Positions 9,197-18,981 of a DNA stretch of 36,589 nt are shown one piece after another. Source of the DNA: Bremia lactucae (lineage: Eukaryota > Oomycota > Peronosporomycetes > Peronosporales > Peronosporaceae); NCBI RefSeq assembly GCF_004359215.1, contig NC_090613.1:5839571-5876159 (forward strand), written 5' to 3'. The first letter of the stretch is position 1. The number at the start of each line of letters is the position of its first letter. The translations under genes were made by a program, and so were the position numbers. The notes beneath the pieces were generated by a model. That model was given only the letters and a program-made list of their open reading frames with translations, had not been told where the DNA came from and made no database searches.

Positions 9197-9726
9197 TGTT
9201 ACGGGCTATGTTGTTCTAATGTTACACAGTTACCGTAAAGTACTTTTGGTGTATTAACGGGATGGTCAATTACTAAATTAAAGTAATTAGATCCTGCACT
9301 CGGGTGTGGTTCACATTTGTGACCAACCCTTGTGTATGTGATGCACATAGGTGCATTCACATTAGGAGGAATGACGCCTAGCGTCATCCATTACGCGAGG
9401 TATCTAAAAGATACGCTCGCAATACATATTAGGTGTTATCTATAGAGATGACATTTTGATTGGTAAAAATAGGTATTTATATTTAATTTGATAAAATATA
9501 AATCAGTCTGAAAACTACTTCGTACTTGGTAAGTGCGCACGAGGAGCCGGATTACCGCTCCTGTGACGACACTTAATTAAAGTACTTAGTGCGTTGGGTG
9601 AGGTCACTAACGCGCTCACCACAGCTACCTCACTGCACGCAAGAGAAGCTGATTAAACCGCTTCCCCGCTGTGCTAGGGTGTGTGTCTAAGTAGAGCGTG
9701 GCCGCATTACGACGTGCCCGCCTACA
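9197..9726 (+). repeat. 3' LTR of element A
   Basis: 530 bp, TGTTACGGGC...CGCCTACA, aligning throughout with the other family-1 LTRs. The hairpins are present but with scattered mismatches, for example in the first stem. No PBS follows, as expected for a 3' LTR. Confidence 0.9.
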
Positions 9727-10454
9727 CAGTTAGTGCCCGAGAATATATATTTTTATAAAGGTTTCCTTCTCTCGTAGATCAATAGGCAAGCCTTAGAAAG
9801 GCACTTGACGCTGTAAGATCAAAAGGGGAACTGAATTCTACTCAATTATCCAAATCTTAAACCTTACCATACTAAATTAAAATAGATCTCGGCCGCCAGA
9901 TTTATATCTGGTGGCTACCACATAGGTTACCCATTATAAATAAATTTTTCGAGATTAGCCATTCAAAATAGAGCAAAAGCGTATTTTACATATTTACCCG
10001 TATAAGTAAATGTACCACGAACCGCATTTCTTCTTTTAATTGGGTTACTACATATATTTTCGGACAAACTGACTATTCTCACGGATTTCTAGATACTTTT
10101 AGTTTCTGGTAAGTCTAAAACAAGATTAGAACTCAAAATTAATCGCTGCTTCTTAAAATACTATCTGTTATTATATTTAAAAGGCCACGTGCTTCTTATT
10201 TCATTCTCTCTACATAAATTAATGTAGGAATTATCGGCAATATTAGGGGACGTTTACAAATGTCACTGCCGATCGTTTAAATAAAATCAGCTTCAGACAG
10301 ATACGAAACACGATCTCGATACATAACACTGATACAAATGGAGAGATTGAAACGAAAGACATAATTTTAAATCTTATAAAAAAGGACGTTTTCGAGCAGG
10401 CAAACATTAATGAGTGTTCACCTCATGCGCTAAAAAGGGTCCTTTTTTCCCTAG
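9727..10454. other. AT-rich stretch without recognisable gene
   Basis: No long ORF and no similarity noticed to other parts of the window. The last bases (CCTTTTTTCCCTAG, ending 10454) look like a pyrimidine-tract splice acceptor for the coding segment that starts at 10455. Confidence 0.5.
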
Positions 10455-10667
10455 ATTATAAATTGCCTTGGCAACATGTTCATCGACACTGTATCATCTT
10501 TCGCATTTGGTTTTGGTGACTTAGAATGGCAACCAATGCTTTACGTCCATTGGCCAAAACGTTCAAGGTTCGCGTACCCGTAGAAACGAATCTTCCCGGT
10601 CGACATCCCGGCGCTCAAATCGCCGCAAGAGCTGAATGAGTACCTGATGTCGCAAGTTTCCAAGTAG
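10455..10667 (+). pseudogene. Terminal exon of a host-like gene, interrupted by a stop
   Basis: After the acceptor-like CCCTAG, one frame reads NCLGNMFIDTVSSFAFGFGD, LEWQPMLYVHWPKRSRFAYP, then TAG (10581-10583), then continues in the same frame as RIFPVDIPALKSPQELNEYL, MSQVSK and a final TAG (10665-10667). Both halves look like real protein and base composition rises to genic GC here. The last 11 residues (SPQELNEYL-type) resemble the tail of some glycosyltransferases, but that is too weak to call. Upstream exons were not found; they may have been lost when repeats inserted. It ends 6 bp from the convergent gene at 10674. Confidence 0.4.
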
Positions 10668-10673
10668 CTAGCG

Positions 10674-11133
10674 TTAATTCAAAGTGTCGCGTTGCTTGAC
10701 TAAGGACCGTCTCTTCGCTTGTAATAAAAGTCTTCTCCGCTTTGTAGCAGAGAAGGCCACAGCGCTCAAATGCGATGGTTTCAAGGGCAGTATCTCGGAA
10801 TGTACCCCCGTTGAAAGTTCAAGCAAAATGTAGAAATGTCCTTGTTTGCGCACGCAATGGTTACGATACTTCCTGCGGCGAACGCTTCACCGAATTCTCC
10901 CGTCTTCCAACACAGTAGCCACCGCCACGCCTGTTCCATTTTTAAAGCGACAGGCGCATGGCCAAACAAGGCCTTCGTCAATGGGCCGCGTCCAGGGGAT
11001 ACGCGATCGCCAGTTACAGTACCCCTCTGTCGTCGCTGAGATGATTCCCTCGGGCCTGTCTCCGTAGTCTCCGCGATCCCTCCTCGCGGCTCATCTGCAG
11101 TCGCGTCAGGTACGCGTCCAGCAGCTCTTCCAT
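10674..11133 (-). pseudogene. Small minus-strand gene, unknown, probably broken
   Basis: ATG at 11133 begins MEELLDAYLTRLQMSREEGS, an Arg/Glu-rich helix. The downstream coding signal is in another frame: EGYCNWRSRIPWTRPIDEGL, CRFKNGTGVAVATVLEDGRI, then TGA (10889-10887), then in the same frame KQGHFYILLELSTGVHSEIL and a Lys/Arg-rich end with TAA at 10674-10676. So one frameshift and one in-frame stop separate otherwise coherent parts. An intron of normal size joining the first two parts is not apparent. It is divergent from the zinc-repeat gene (141 bp between ATGs) and convergent with 10455-10667. I do not recognise the family. Confidence 0.4.
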
Positions 11134-11216
11134 ATTTTTCCTTCTTGGTAGCGCTCGCGGCGTTTCAGCGCCTCTCTCTTGCGCGAGATCCCGCACGCCG
11201 CCACGCCGTGGAAGAT

Positions 11217-11227
11217 CTCATTTTCGC
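11217..11227 (+). promoter_or_regulatory. Oomycete initiator-like element
   Basis: CTCATTTTCGC matches the core of the oomycete initiator (YCAYTYY within a CTCATT context). It lies 48 bp upstream of ATG 11275, a normal distance for an oomycete transcription start, and supports that ATG. The space to the divergent ATG at 11133 could be a shared promoter. Confidence 0.5.
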
Positions 11228-11274
11228 TTCGGCACCGTCGAGACCGAACACTCGACAATTGCATACCCACGTCG

Positions 11275-12645
11275 ATGGGGTTTGCAGACCACATGCGTGA
11301 GAACACAAGCAGTAACGAATCACCGGGCTGGCACCAGTGGGAGCCCGACCACGAGCCATCTATCGACGACAAGCCCGATTTCCCCGACGTAACCTGCCCC
11401 GCCGAGTCCTTTCCACAACTCGGGCCGCCCGTGCTCCGGCCGTCCTTAAGCGGCAACGCACAAGCGCCACTGAATCACCACAATCAAGTTACACGCTTCA
11501 TGGCAAAACAGGCGCTGGGGTACATCCCCAAGCTAAACGCACTGAGTCCCGAGCGCTCCTCGGTACTGTCATTTCAGCTCCCGAGCATTGGCACGCCGCC
11601 CTTGTCGCCTCAGAAATGGGCAGGGCCTTCCCCATTCGTAACCCCCGAGGAATCCGAGCATGGACGCCTCAGTCTTCCTGCTCTCGGTCCCAGTGCGAGC
11701 AACTTTATCCAGCGATCTAGTAGCTTCTCCGAGCCCCGTGGATTGCCAATGCCACCGCTTAAACTCGCACAATCCGAGGTGACGCACCACACCATGTCCA
11801 TTGCAGACCTGTGCCAGCCCTTCCGCTACGTGCGTGCCGCGTCGTGTCCTTCCGATACAAACCCACTAAGTTCGGACCCCACGACGCCCCAGCAAGCGGT
11901 CGAGCAAAGCTGGCGACCTGCTGTTGAGGCACTTAAATTCACACGCACCCAATCCTGTGGGGGGGAAGGCGACATGCTACGTGGGAATCTACCGCTAAGT
12001 CCGTCGCCGCTCAAGAAGGAGCGTCAGCCGTCTCGGCTTGAACGTAGTAGCTCCATGGATGCGCCTACGCTCATGCGCCATTTAAAGCGCACCGCAGCCG
12101 AGTCAATTGATCTAACGCAGTGGCTCGACCAGCCAAGCAGGGACTCTTTGAGCTCACTAGCGGACTCGGCGGACTCAATGTACCAACTCGAGCAAGCAGG
12201 GCGCTCTATGCGCATTTCGGACTCGCCTTGTTCCGACCAGGAAGCCAAGCGCGAGAAAAAACTGTGTGCGTTTCCACAATGTGCAAGTAATGCTGTCACG
12301 CGTGGGCTCTGCATTAGCCACGGAGGAGGACGCCGATGCCAGCGCAAGGGCTGTACCCGCGGCGCACAGAGTAAAGGGCTCTGCGTGGCTCATGGTGGCG
12401 GCCGCATTTGCCACGCCGCGGGGTGCTCGAATATCCAGCGCAGTATGGGGCTGTGCATTCGCCACGGTGGCGGCCGGCGCTGTAGCGTCAAGGGCTGCCA
12501 GAAGGGCGTCGTGCGGCAAGATTTGTGCACAGCTCACGGAGGCAAGCGTAAGTGCCGCGTGCCCGAGTGCACCAAGCACGTGAAGAAGAAAGGGCTCTGT
12601 CGAGCACATGCCAACTCCATGTTCACTACGTTAAGCTCGCAATAA
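11275..12645 (+). CDS. Tandem zinc-repeat protein (oomycete WRKY19-like)
   Basis: The only intact gene in the window, 456 aa, no intron. The frame is open upstream to 11179, but 11275 is the first ATG (MGFADHMRENTSSNESPGW) and follows an initiator-like element. Residues 1-325 are Ser/Pro-rich and probably disordered, with repeated Arg-Ser motifs (QRSSSFSEPRG, RTQSCGG, ERSSSMDAP) that look like phosphorylation or 14-3-3 type sites. Residues about 330-445 hold five tandem units of about 24 aa, C-x4-C-x6/7-GLC-x2-H-GGG-R, for example RCQRKGCTRGAQSKGLCVAH. Such Cys/His units probably bind zinc and are shared with the N-terminal part of plant WRKY19; there is no WRKYGQK domain, so the common WRKY name is misleading. 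Basic runs (KREKK, KRKCR, KHVKKKG) suggest a nuclear protein. Its exact role is unknown. Confidence 0.9.
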   Translation: MGFADHMRENTSSNESPGWHQWEPDHEPSIDDKPDFPDVTCPAESFPQLGPPVLRPSLSGNAQAPLNHHNQVTRFMAKQALGYIPKLNALSPERSSVLSFQLPSIGTPPLSPQKWAGPSPFVTPEESEHGRLSLPALGPSASNFIQRSSSFSEPRGLPMPPLKLAQSEVTHHTMSIADLCQPFRYVRAASCPSDTNPLSSDPTTPQQAVEQSWRPAVEALKFTRTQSCGGEGDMLRGNLPLSPSPLKKERQPSRLERSSSMDAPTLMRHLKRTAAESIDLTQWLDQPSRDSLSSLADSADSMYQLEQAGRSMRISDSPCSDQEAKREKKLCAFPQCASNAVTRGLCISHGGGRRCQRKGCTRGAQSKGLCVAHGGGRICHAAGCSNIQRSMGLCIRHGGGRRCSVKGCQKGVVRQDLCTAHGGKRKCRVPECTKHVKKKGLCRAHANSMFTTLSSQ

Positions 12646-13130
12646 CTTATCGAGCGGGGCACAAACCGGCAAGTTCGTGCCTCAAGCTTTACTTGAGCAA
12701 ATCCTAGTTTAAGTCGATTGACATGAAAACAAAGTGTACATGTACTGCAAAAGCAACGATGTGTTTTTGTCCTTTGATTTGTGACGTGACTTGTAGCGCT
12801 GTCGTGTTAACCAACGCGATCGACTCGGTTGATTAGCATTAAAAACAGAAGTTTGCTTTGGCGACAAACATGTGCATTTGGGTAACGCGAGTTATGGTCA
12901 ACCGCATGTTAAAAGTGCAAGTTGGATGACCGAGCTGCAGGTATCCCTCGGATAACTTATAGCCACTGTGAAGGGTGAAAGCATAAGTTATCTGAGATTA
13001 AAAGTTACGTGAGGAATAAAAATATTTACTGAACCCCCTCACTTTACTGACTGTCCAATACGGTTTGGCCCCTCCTGCTTCCGCATACGCGCCTCACCAA
13101 TGCGCAAAAACTTCAAGTCTGCAGGCACAA
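12646..13130. other. Downstream flank of the zinc-repeat gene
   Basis: No gene. It contains an inverted repeat, GATAACTTAT (12951-12960) with ATAAGTTATC (12983-12992), extendable by CTC/GAG with one G.T pair, spaced by 22 bases. It could fold in a transcript, but nothing shows a function. Confidence 0.4.
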
Positions 13131-14030
13131 ATTACAGAGCCCACAAATAAGCCAGAGTGTCTTAGCATCTTGGGCTACAGCCCACTTCAGTGAGAACATA
13201 ACACAGGCTGGTATCAGTGGCATCTTAAAGAAGCGCAAGGAGCTGGAAGTCATGATAGAGACTGATCTCGCTGCCAAGCGCCCACGTGTCGCACACCATT
13301 TTCAACTCGAAAAAGCCCTGGCAACTTGGGTGCTTCAGTACCAGGCGAAAAACGTTGTCCTCACGGGGGAGATTATCAAGGTTAGGCTAAAAGCTTTGCT
13401 GACCGCCTGGGGTTGGCTAAGGATGCTGACAAGTTTTCCAGTGGATGGCTTCAGAGATACCAGCAGCGAAACGAACTTCGTTGCATCCGAATTCATGGTG
13501 AAAGCGGCTCCACAGATCAGGAAACCATAGAAGCTGCACTACCTGAACTCAAGGCAACCATAGCTCGATATGAGCTCAAAGATGTGTATAACATGGTTGA
13601 AATAGGTCTGATTCATATCACTAAAAGCATTTTTTTATGCGGGACTCATACTGATTTTCTTAGGCCTACCTACAGCATAGTTCCAGAAAAGACCATTTCA
13701 CAGGGAAAAATTGAAGGTCTAAAGAAGGACAAAGTGAGCTATATCTAGATTTTGAGTACCTTATCCTGACTGTACTTTACTAAAAAAATCTTCTGGTCCT
13801 TTCTTTCGCATTCAGTCGCTCCTCACTATAGCATTTACCGCCAATGCTGATGGCTCCGAGAAGCTAAAGCCTTTTTTATTAGAAGATCCAAGATGCCACA
13901 CTATTTTAAACGGCAGACAGGAGAACAACTGGGGTTTTATTACAAAAATAACAAGAAGGCATGGATGACTGGAATCATTTTCCAGGATGGCTAAAGAAAC
14001 TTGACAATGGCATGAGGGTAAGTTGTATTC
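13131..14030 (+). pseudogene. Tigger/pogo-type DDE transposase pseudogene
   Basis: The first frame reads LASWATAHFSENITQAGISG, ILKKRKELEVMIETDLAAKR, a CENP-B-like N-terminal HTH with the ISGILKKR motif, then RPRVAHHFQLEKALATWVLQ, the start of the second (Tc5/CENPB) HTH. After a frameshift near 13400 it continues KDADKFSSGWLQRYQQRNEL and ELKDVYNMVEIGLIH. In active members the last is YNMDETGL, so the first catalytic Asp is lost (DET to VEI). A further frame break leads to ANADGSEKLKPFLLEDPRC, KQLGFYYKNNKKAWMTGIIF at about 13845-14000. No flanking terminal inverted repeats were found. The transposase is dead. Confidence 0.75.
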
Positions 14031-14062
14031 CATGTGATATTGCAACAACACCTAGTGTTCTA

Positions 14063-14230
14063 CGTTGGCAAAACCCACGACTTGAAACAGGGCAAGCGTG
14101 CTCAGCACACACAGACTGAGTAAGTTGCATCGTGAGTAAATCAATAGATAAACAAACACATTTATTGAAGGTCCTCCGAATCTCACGAACAGAGAAAAGC
14201 TTAAATCTGCCGAAAGCAGGATGAGTTGCC
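14063..14230 (+). pseudogene. Ty3/gypsy Gag fragment (family 2 like)
   Basis: DLKQGKRAQHTQTE...SCE.INR..NTFIEGPP resembles the Gag segment at 16180-16320 (LKQGKHDCDAYAL...GLADGSAKIH). Several stops; about 55 codons only. Confidence 0.45.
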
Positions 14231-14268
14231 TCGCTTGACTCAAGTTGCTCTTTTTAGACCCACCACTC

Positions 14269-14345
14269 ACGCAAGCGGGCGAAATTAATTCGCAGTGACC
14301 GCTGTTTCATCGCATCGGAATGCGGATGAATGCGGCGCAACAAAA
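14269..14345. repeat. Fragment of the family-1 3' internal region
   Basis: CACGCAAGCGGGCGAAATTA and GCATCGGAATGCGGATGAAT match 8235-8305 and 34553-34625, the part carrying antisense ORF 1. A 77-bp orphan piece joined to the Gag fragment on its left. Confidence 0.7.
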
Positions 14346-14985
14346 TATACATTAACAGTCTTCAATTGGGATAAGTCCGGAGGCGTTATCAGATCAAGTG
14401 TAGAAGCGCCTCCTCCCGCATGCGAAGCCATTTGAGCTACGCGCCCGGTCAGAAAGGGTCACTAGGGAAAGTTCCGTCGCTTACGGGATGCCCTCACGGG
14501 TCATCGTCATATTACGAAACTGTGTCCCTAAGTAGATATAAACTTTTAAACTGATTTATATTTGATCGCATTAAAATAAAATTGATACAACCACTGTTCG
14601 CTTAGCGACTGGGACTCGTGTCACTGTTCCTAAGGCTCCATTAGCCGTTGGAGCCATTCTTTAGTACCATGCTTACAATCATACATCGTATAGGGAGTCA
14701 CTGCACGACATTATGCCTATTGATAAGTAGATGAGACCGACGATTTTTTCCATCAAAACTCTTCAATTACTAGAATTAAAAACTTATGTGTTCTAACAAG
14801 AATAATTGAAAGGGAGTCACCACAACAAACGAAGCAATGTACAAAAGCGCATAAAGTGAGCCTGTGTTCAAGATAGCGAATTAATAGTAATTGATGAGGT
14901 CTAAACAAATAACAAGCTACCTATACATCAGATGGTCACCGGTCTTGGCCCCACGGCCTCCTCCAGAACGCCCTTCAGCAAGCTT
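14346..14985. other. No recognisable gene
   Basis: No ORF with protein character. An AT-rich bit near 14548-14575 (ACTGATTTATATTTGATCGC) resembles the AT-rich hairpin arm of family-1 LTRs, but the neighbours do not align, so it is not called an LTR. Confidence 0.4.
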
Positions 14986-15180
14986 TCAGCTTAAGTGATG
15001 TCTCGTCTCACCAGATGACTGATGCCTTGTTTTCTCCAGGTCCTCTTCCATATACGAGTATGTCGCTGTCAGGCACATCGACATAAATATTAACCCAAAC
15101 CCGTTAAACCATTGCTGAAGCAGACGTATTCGTCGTCACCTCCAACCAGCACAAACAGCATCAATGAAACAAGCAGCACT
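14986..15180 (-). pseudogene. C-terminal fragment of a membrane protein
   Basis: Minus-strand sequence reads VLLVSLMLFVLVGGDDEYVC, FSNGLTGLG, then after a one-base frameshift LIFMSMCLTATYSYMEEDLE and KTRHQSSGETRHHLS with a TGA at 14986-14988. Two hydrophobic segments followed by a charged tail suggest the end of a multi-pass transporter or channel. Only about 60 residues are left and nothing upstream continues it, so it is a gene fragment. The family is not identified. Confidence 0.35.
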
Positions 15181-15439
15181 GTAAAAAAGTAGATTAGGAT
15201 TAGGTAGTACAAATGTCTATAAACCCCAGCATTTTGATTTTGATCAAAATTTTACGTAGTGATATTCAATATTTTTCTTTGCATGTTTTCTGACAAATAA
15301 GAAGCGACGACTCCAAAGCCAGTAGATAGAAGATCGTCGATCGTCACGAATGTACGAAAGAACTTTATAGATTCATACAGCTTTACTTTTTCTCAATAAT
15401 AAAGCATAAATATTGACCTCTAGTTGGTAAGACATCTTA
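15181..15439. other. No recognisable gene
   Basis: AT-rich, no ORF of note. It may contain the upstream part of the family-2 LTR that ends at 15562, but the LTR start (TGTAACGGGG in the good copy) was not found. Confidence 0.35.
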
Positions 15440-15562
15440 GCTACTTGTAACTTTCCTCGCCATGTCAGTGTACGTGAAGTAATTAAAACACATCACCTTC
15501 ACGGTTGTCAGTGTAGGTTGGCTAATACTGTTATCAGACCTAGCGAAAGGTGCTCCGGTACA
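15440..15562 (+). repeat. 3' part of a family-2 LTR
   Basis: GTGTACGTGAAGTAATTAAA and the end GGTGCTCCGGTACA match the end of the well-preserved LTR at 36105-36549 (GTGTACGTGAAATAACGT...GTGCCCCGTTACA). It is followed by a degraded PBS (CCTAGTAGAACTTCG, 15563-15577) corresponding to CCTGGTAGCACTTTG. Confidence 0.65.
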
Positions 15563-15599
15563 CCTAGTAGAACTTCGTAGTCCGTTTAACGGCCTACGC

Positions 15600-16560
15600 A
15601 CATTCCATCCAACAAGTCCCTAAAGAAGGCTTTCCACGCAACGCATGAAAAGTTCGGTCATTTAAGTTACCTTGTATGAAGAACGGTCGAACGTATGGAT
15701 TCGACCAAAGGCGAGCAGGCATTAGCGCCATGTTGTTCGCTCTACAAAGAGACGATTAACATGCGGCAATAGCCGAGTTCATACAACATGTACTCGACGG
15801 GGCCCAAGAAAAGATAACCTTGCTTCACCAGTAAGTCTCTCAACACGAAGAGGTGTATAAAGGGTGCTTACCAGTTGGAACTGTTGAGACAGCAGCATTA
15901 AAATGCTTAAAGATCCAATTTTCTAAGTTAAGGGCAGTCGAAGAAATCTCCATTTAAGATGACTCGTCGAATTAGAAGACGCCATTAAAGCTAGCCGCAT
16001 CGATGATTATGCGACGTAAGCGAAGCTTGGTCGGACGTGCCAAATATTGGTCCTTAGGGCTCATTTTACTCACCTTCGACTGCCTTTAACTTCGTGATTT
16101 CATGTGAGGTCTTTACGACCCTGCTCAGGCAACCATTTGAGCCGCCAAGTGCCGAATTCAGGGCTCGATCAGAGCTCCTTAATTTGAAGCAGGGCAAGCA
16201 TGATTGTGACGCTTATGCCCTAACATACACGATACCTAGTAAGTTGTATCGTATTGATAAATAATCAAAAAATTGTGTTTCTAGGGGTCTTGCAGACGGT
16301 TCTGCCAAGATCCACATGTTCTAACTCGAATTGGAGGACACCAGGCTTAAACAGGCTTTCGTCTACTCTGGTGTTTATCGTCCAAATAGCCAAAAAGAAA
16401 ACGGAGATCCAGAACCTATGGACTTCTCGTATGTGAAGAGCGAGAAACCTTTACATCGCTCCTAAAGTTACAAACGATTGCAAAAACGAAATCGTTGTCA
16501 AAAGACGGGCCAATACACCTATGAGTGTAGCATCTCATGCTCAGTGCCTAGAACACTGAA
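15600..16560 (+). pseudogene. Family-2 Ty3/gypsy gag relic
   Basis: Pieces of Gag appear in changing frames: LKCLKIQFSKLRAVEEIS, GRAKYWSLGLILL-type sequence near 16040, LNLKQGKHDCDAYALTY, GLADGSAKIHMF.LELEDTRL, PNSQKENGDPEPMDFSYVKS. A decayed knuckle reads RCQKTGQYTYEC at about 16490-16530; the expected His is Gln and the first Cys is lost. Many stops and shifts. It lies right after the LTR end and PBS, as gag should, and before a matching protease. Confidence 0.7.
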
Positions 16561-16739
16561 CGAAACGATCGCACTCCCGCTAAGAATAGTGGAGGACGCA
16601 GATCCAACGCCGTAACGAATAATTGCAACGGCGAGGTGGATCGTAAGAAACCGGGCGGGGTCAGTAGCTGCGGAGCGCCCTACTTATCCAGCCCTGCAAC
16701 GTCAAAAGAATTTGCAGGTCTTCTGGCGAAAGTTGCTCC

Positions 16740-17250
16740 TCACACAAACATTGTGTGTAATTGCCCCAAGTGATGATATTAAACTCATCACCTTAAGAAT
16801 TATAGTGGCAAATAAATAGCCACTAAAGTCTCTAGTCGATGGTGGGGCGTTGAATATTTTTGTTCGACGTCAATCGCCAGAAGTTCGCAGACTCAAATAT
16901 ACTGAGCACAATTTATTTCTAACGAAAATTGCAGTGCGCCTAGCACTTGGCGCATCAGTGATAGTAAAGAAATGTGTAGTTCGTATCCGATACATACACA
17001 GTACGATCATGATTTCATCGTACTAGATTTTGATGATAAACTTGGTGTCATCCTAGGATTACCATGGCTCAGAAAGTACGAATTATGCATAAACTGGCAG
17101 TATAAAGCCGTGACAATGCCTGCCTCTCGTTCATCTGATATTCATCTGATGAACATCTTGGAGCGTCTACAGCGTGTGTATGTCCTACGAGTGGGTGCGA
17201 TAGCCTCACTTTTGATATGGTCGTTAGCGCGACTGCATAAGAGCTCATAG
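16740..17250 (+). pseudogene. Family-2 aspartic protease relic
   Basis: The active-site region reads KSLVDGGALNIFVRRQSPEV, where the family motif would be a D-C/S-G-A-S-N type site; the Asp is kept (VDGG). The frame then passes LKYTEHNLFLTKIAVRLALG and, from 16972 on, DHDFIVLDFDDKLGVILGLP, WLRKYELCINWQYKAVTMPA. ILGLPWL is the conserved C-terminal retropepsin motif of Ty3/gypsy elements. One in-frame stop precedes KSLVDGG. No RT follows. Confidence 0.75.
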
Positions 17251-17700
17251 TGACAACCCATCACACTGTAAAGTTAGATTCCGACGGCTGTACACAAAGA
17301 CAGGCACCGTCGAAGGCCCACCATTGTGACAAGTACATTATTACCGACGGCTATGCACAAGCACAGGGAGTGTCGAAATTCACCCACTCGATTAAGGTAA
17401 GTAGTACGCATCAAGGATGCTTTCTGTAACAGTAACATCCAAGAAATTATAAAACGACTGTCTATAAGAGACAGTGCGAAAGTCCTACATCTACTGGAGA
17501 TTCGATCGTAGAGGATCTAGCTGTCGCCCAAGAAGAGTAATTTGTCTTGCAACGAATACACACCTCTTGAGATTTGCATACAACTTATGCTTACTTATAA
17601 GTCTACACACCTTTTGAACGTGGGCACGATGTACTTCAACGTCCAACCTTTCCACTTTCCGTTCATGGCTCTAATATGAACGAAGATGTTATCAGAATAA
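17251..17700 (+). pseudogene. Family-2 protease-RT linker relic with a duplicated phrase
   Basis: Two imperfect copies of a roughly 60-bp unit begin CCGACGGCTGTACACAAAGA (17280) and CCGACGGCTATGCACAAGCA (17344). Further on, RLSIRDSAKVLHLLEIRS and YTPLEICIQLMLTYKSTHLL are readable between stops. This fits the poorly conserved spacer before RT. The trail ends before 17900. Confidence 0.4.
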
Positions 17701-17965
17701 ATCAATGCGAAATTTCGTACCGATCTCAAACAGATGTATTACAAATCGGTTGAATATTATAGGGGCACAAGTAAGCCCTGTGGCATAACTAGCCATTCAC
17801 ATAGCATTTCGCTTGGTGTGAACGGAATATCTGTTCATACACGAGTATATGATAGAATCCATCCATCAGATCTATTGACGAAAAGCTGGTATTTTTGACA
17901 TACCGTCACGGATCTCGTTTTTTCGTGGTATCAGCGTTTGAGCTGGTACCGTTGCAGCGTTCAAT
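17701..17965. other. No recognisable gene
   Basis: Only short frames. This is the junction between the family-2 relic and the inverted piece of element D. Confidence 0.35.
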
Positions 17966-18591
17966 TGTAAGGCGCAGCCGACGACACGTTAGCGTGCTCA
18001 GTCGGTGTCACAAGCCAGTCGTTTAGAACGTGGCTATGTGACGGGTGGCATATTACTGATGCTCCCTCCATCTCAATGACGCGCGTATCAACGGGCCAAA
18101 AGCGTTGCTCCTTGAGCGCGCAATTCTAGATGCTCATAACTATTATGGTGTCTATCATTCATGGAAGGCTCAGAGGGGATTGCTTGGACGTATTTCTCGA
18201 TCCCGGTCGCGTTGCATTCAATGAAACGCCCGACCAATACAAGGGATAATTCTTGCGCCGCTTTCAGCAGCATTACGATGCGGTGAAACAGCGGTCACAG
18301 CGAATTAATTTCGCCCACTTGCGTGTGAAAGAAATCATGGAGGTACTGTACCCCCAGTTTCTTTTCACAACGCTACTCCTGCTAGACCTTTTAAGAATAG
18401 CGAAGAGGCCTCAGCTGATGCTCCTTTCCATAGGCACCCACCAGCCGGGCACATTAATACGAAGGGTATCGATCGGTTTTCAAGAGTCGAAACACTTCGG
18501 GTAATCTTTCCATTGGACGAGGGTCTGATACCTTTGCCTTACGGAGCGGTGGGCAAGCAATCTTAGAACAAGGCTGGGCAATCAAGCGCCA

Positions 18592-18882
18592 TCATCCTTC
18601 CTCAATAGATCGACTACTATGAGGTGGTGGTAGCGGTATCGACTTATTGTAGTAAACAACGAGCGACGGATCTACATCCTCACTGTGAAATGTGGGACGG
18701 ATTATGCAGCCCAGATACAGCACGAGCAGCATCAGTAGCTGTCGGCATTTCCACTGAGACACTAGGCGCCGGTGGTGTGTTAACGCGACGCGTGCCTTTT
18801 GTGCGTTGTTGACTGGATGTCTTTGCTGAGACCCACTAGCTTGGCCCCTTTTGGATGGCGTGTTGGCGCCGTGTATGTGCAC
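18592..18882 (-). pseudogene. Antisense ORF 1, N-terminal part (element D)
   Basis: Minus strand, starting where ATG is replaced by ACG (18861-18859): TPSKRGQASGSQQRHPVNNA, then a frameshift relative to A and C. Correctly framed pieces after it include RRVNTPPAPSVSVEMPTAT and VDPSLVVYYNKSIPLPPPHS. The third copy of this ORF shows the same Ser/Thr/Pro-rich character. Confidence 0.45.
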
Positions 18883-18981
18883 ACATGTCGCTAAAGTGAC
18901 TGAGAGAACAAAAGCGGCGCGTAAAGCAGCTCGCTGCTTCTCGCTCTCTTTGATGAATTTGCAAAATGTAAATTCGCGCCT

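Larger units (their letters stand above)
989..9726 (+). mobile_element. Element A: degraded Ty3/gypsy chromovirus (family 1)
   Basis: An LTR at each end (989-1504 and 9197-9726) encloses gag, protease, RT, RNase H, integrase and a chromodomain. The plus-strand order is normal except that the linker plus RT block (about 3459-5302) lies inverted on the minus strand. A 664-bp foreign insert sits inside RT at 3931-4594. Frameshifts and stops break every gene. The 5-bp flanks GCATT and CAGTT do not match, so no target-site duplication is evident: either it has decayed or the two LTRs did not arrive in one insertion. The 5' LTR start is mutated (TCTAACGGGC instead of TGTAACGGGC). Confidence 0.9.

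Noticed and set aside
989..9726. Target-site duplication for element A
   Set aside because: GCATT before and CAGTT after do not match beyond chance.
11179..11274. Upstream extension of the zinc-repeat protein by 32 residues
   Set aside because: The first codon of the open frame is TTG, no ATG lies upstream, and an initiator-like element sits inside the extension; the start was placed at ATG 11275.
12175..12609. 144-codon minus-strand frame across the zinc repeats
   Set aside because: It mirrors the repeated codons of the intact plus-strand gene; Ala/Thr-rich low complexity is a by-product of GC-rich repeats on the other strand.
11275..12645. WRKY transcription factor
   Set aside because: No WRKYGQK motif or WRKY zinc finger; only the Cys/His repeat shared with the N-terminal part of plant WRKY19.
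14548..14575. Another family-1 LTR in reverse
   Set aside because: Only about 28 bp of AT-rich hairpin arm resemble the LTR; sequence on both sides does not align.
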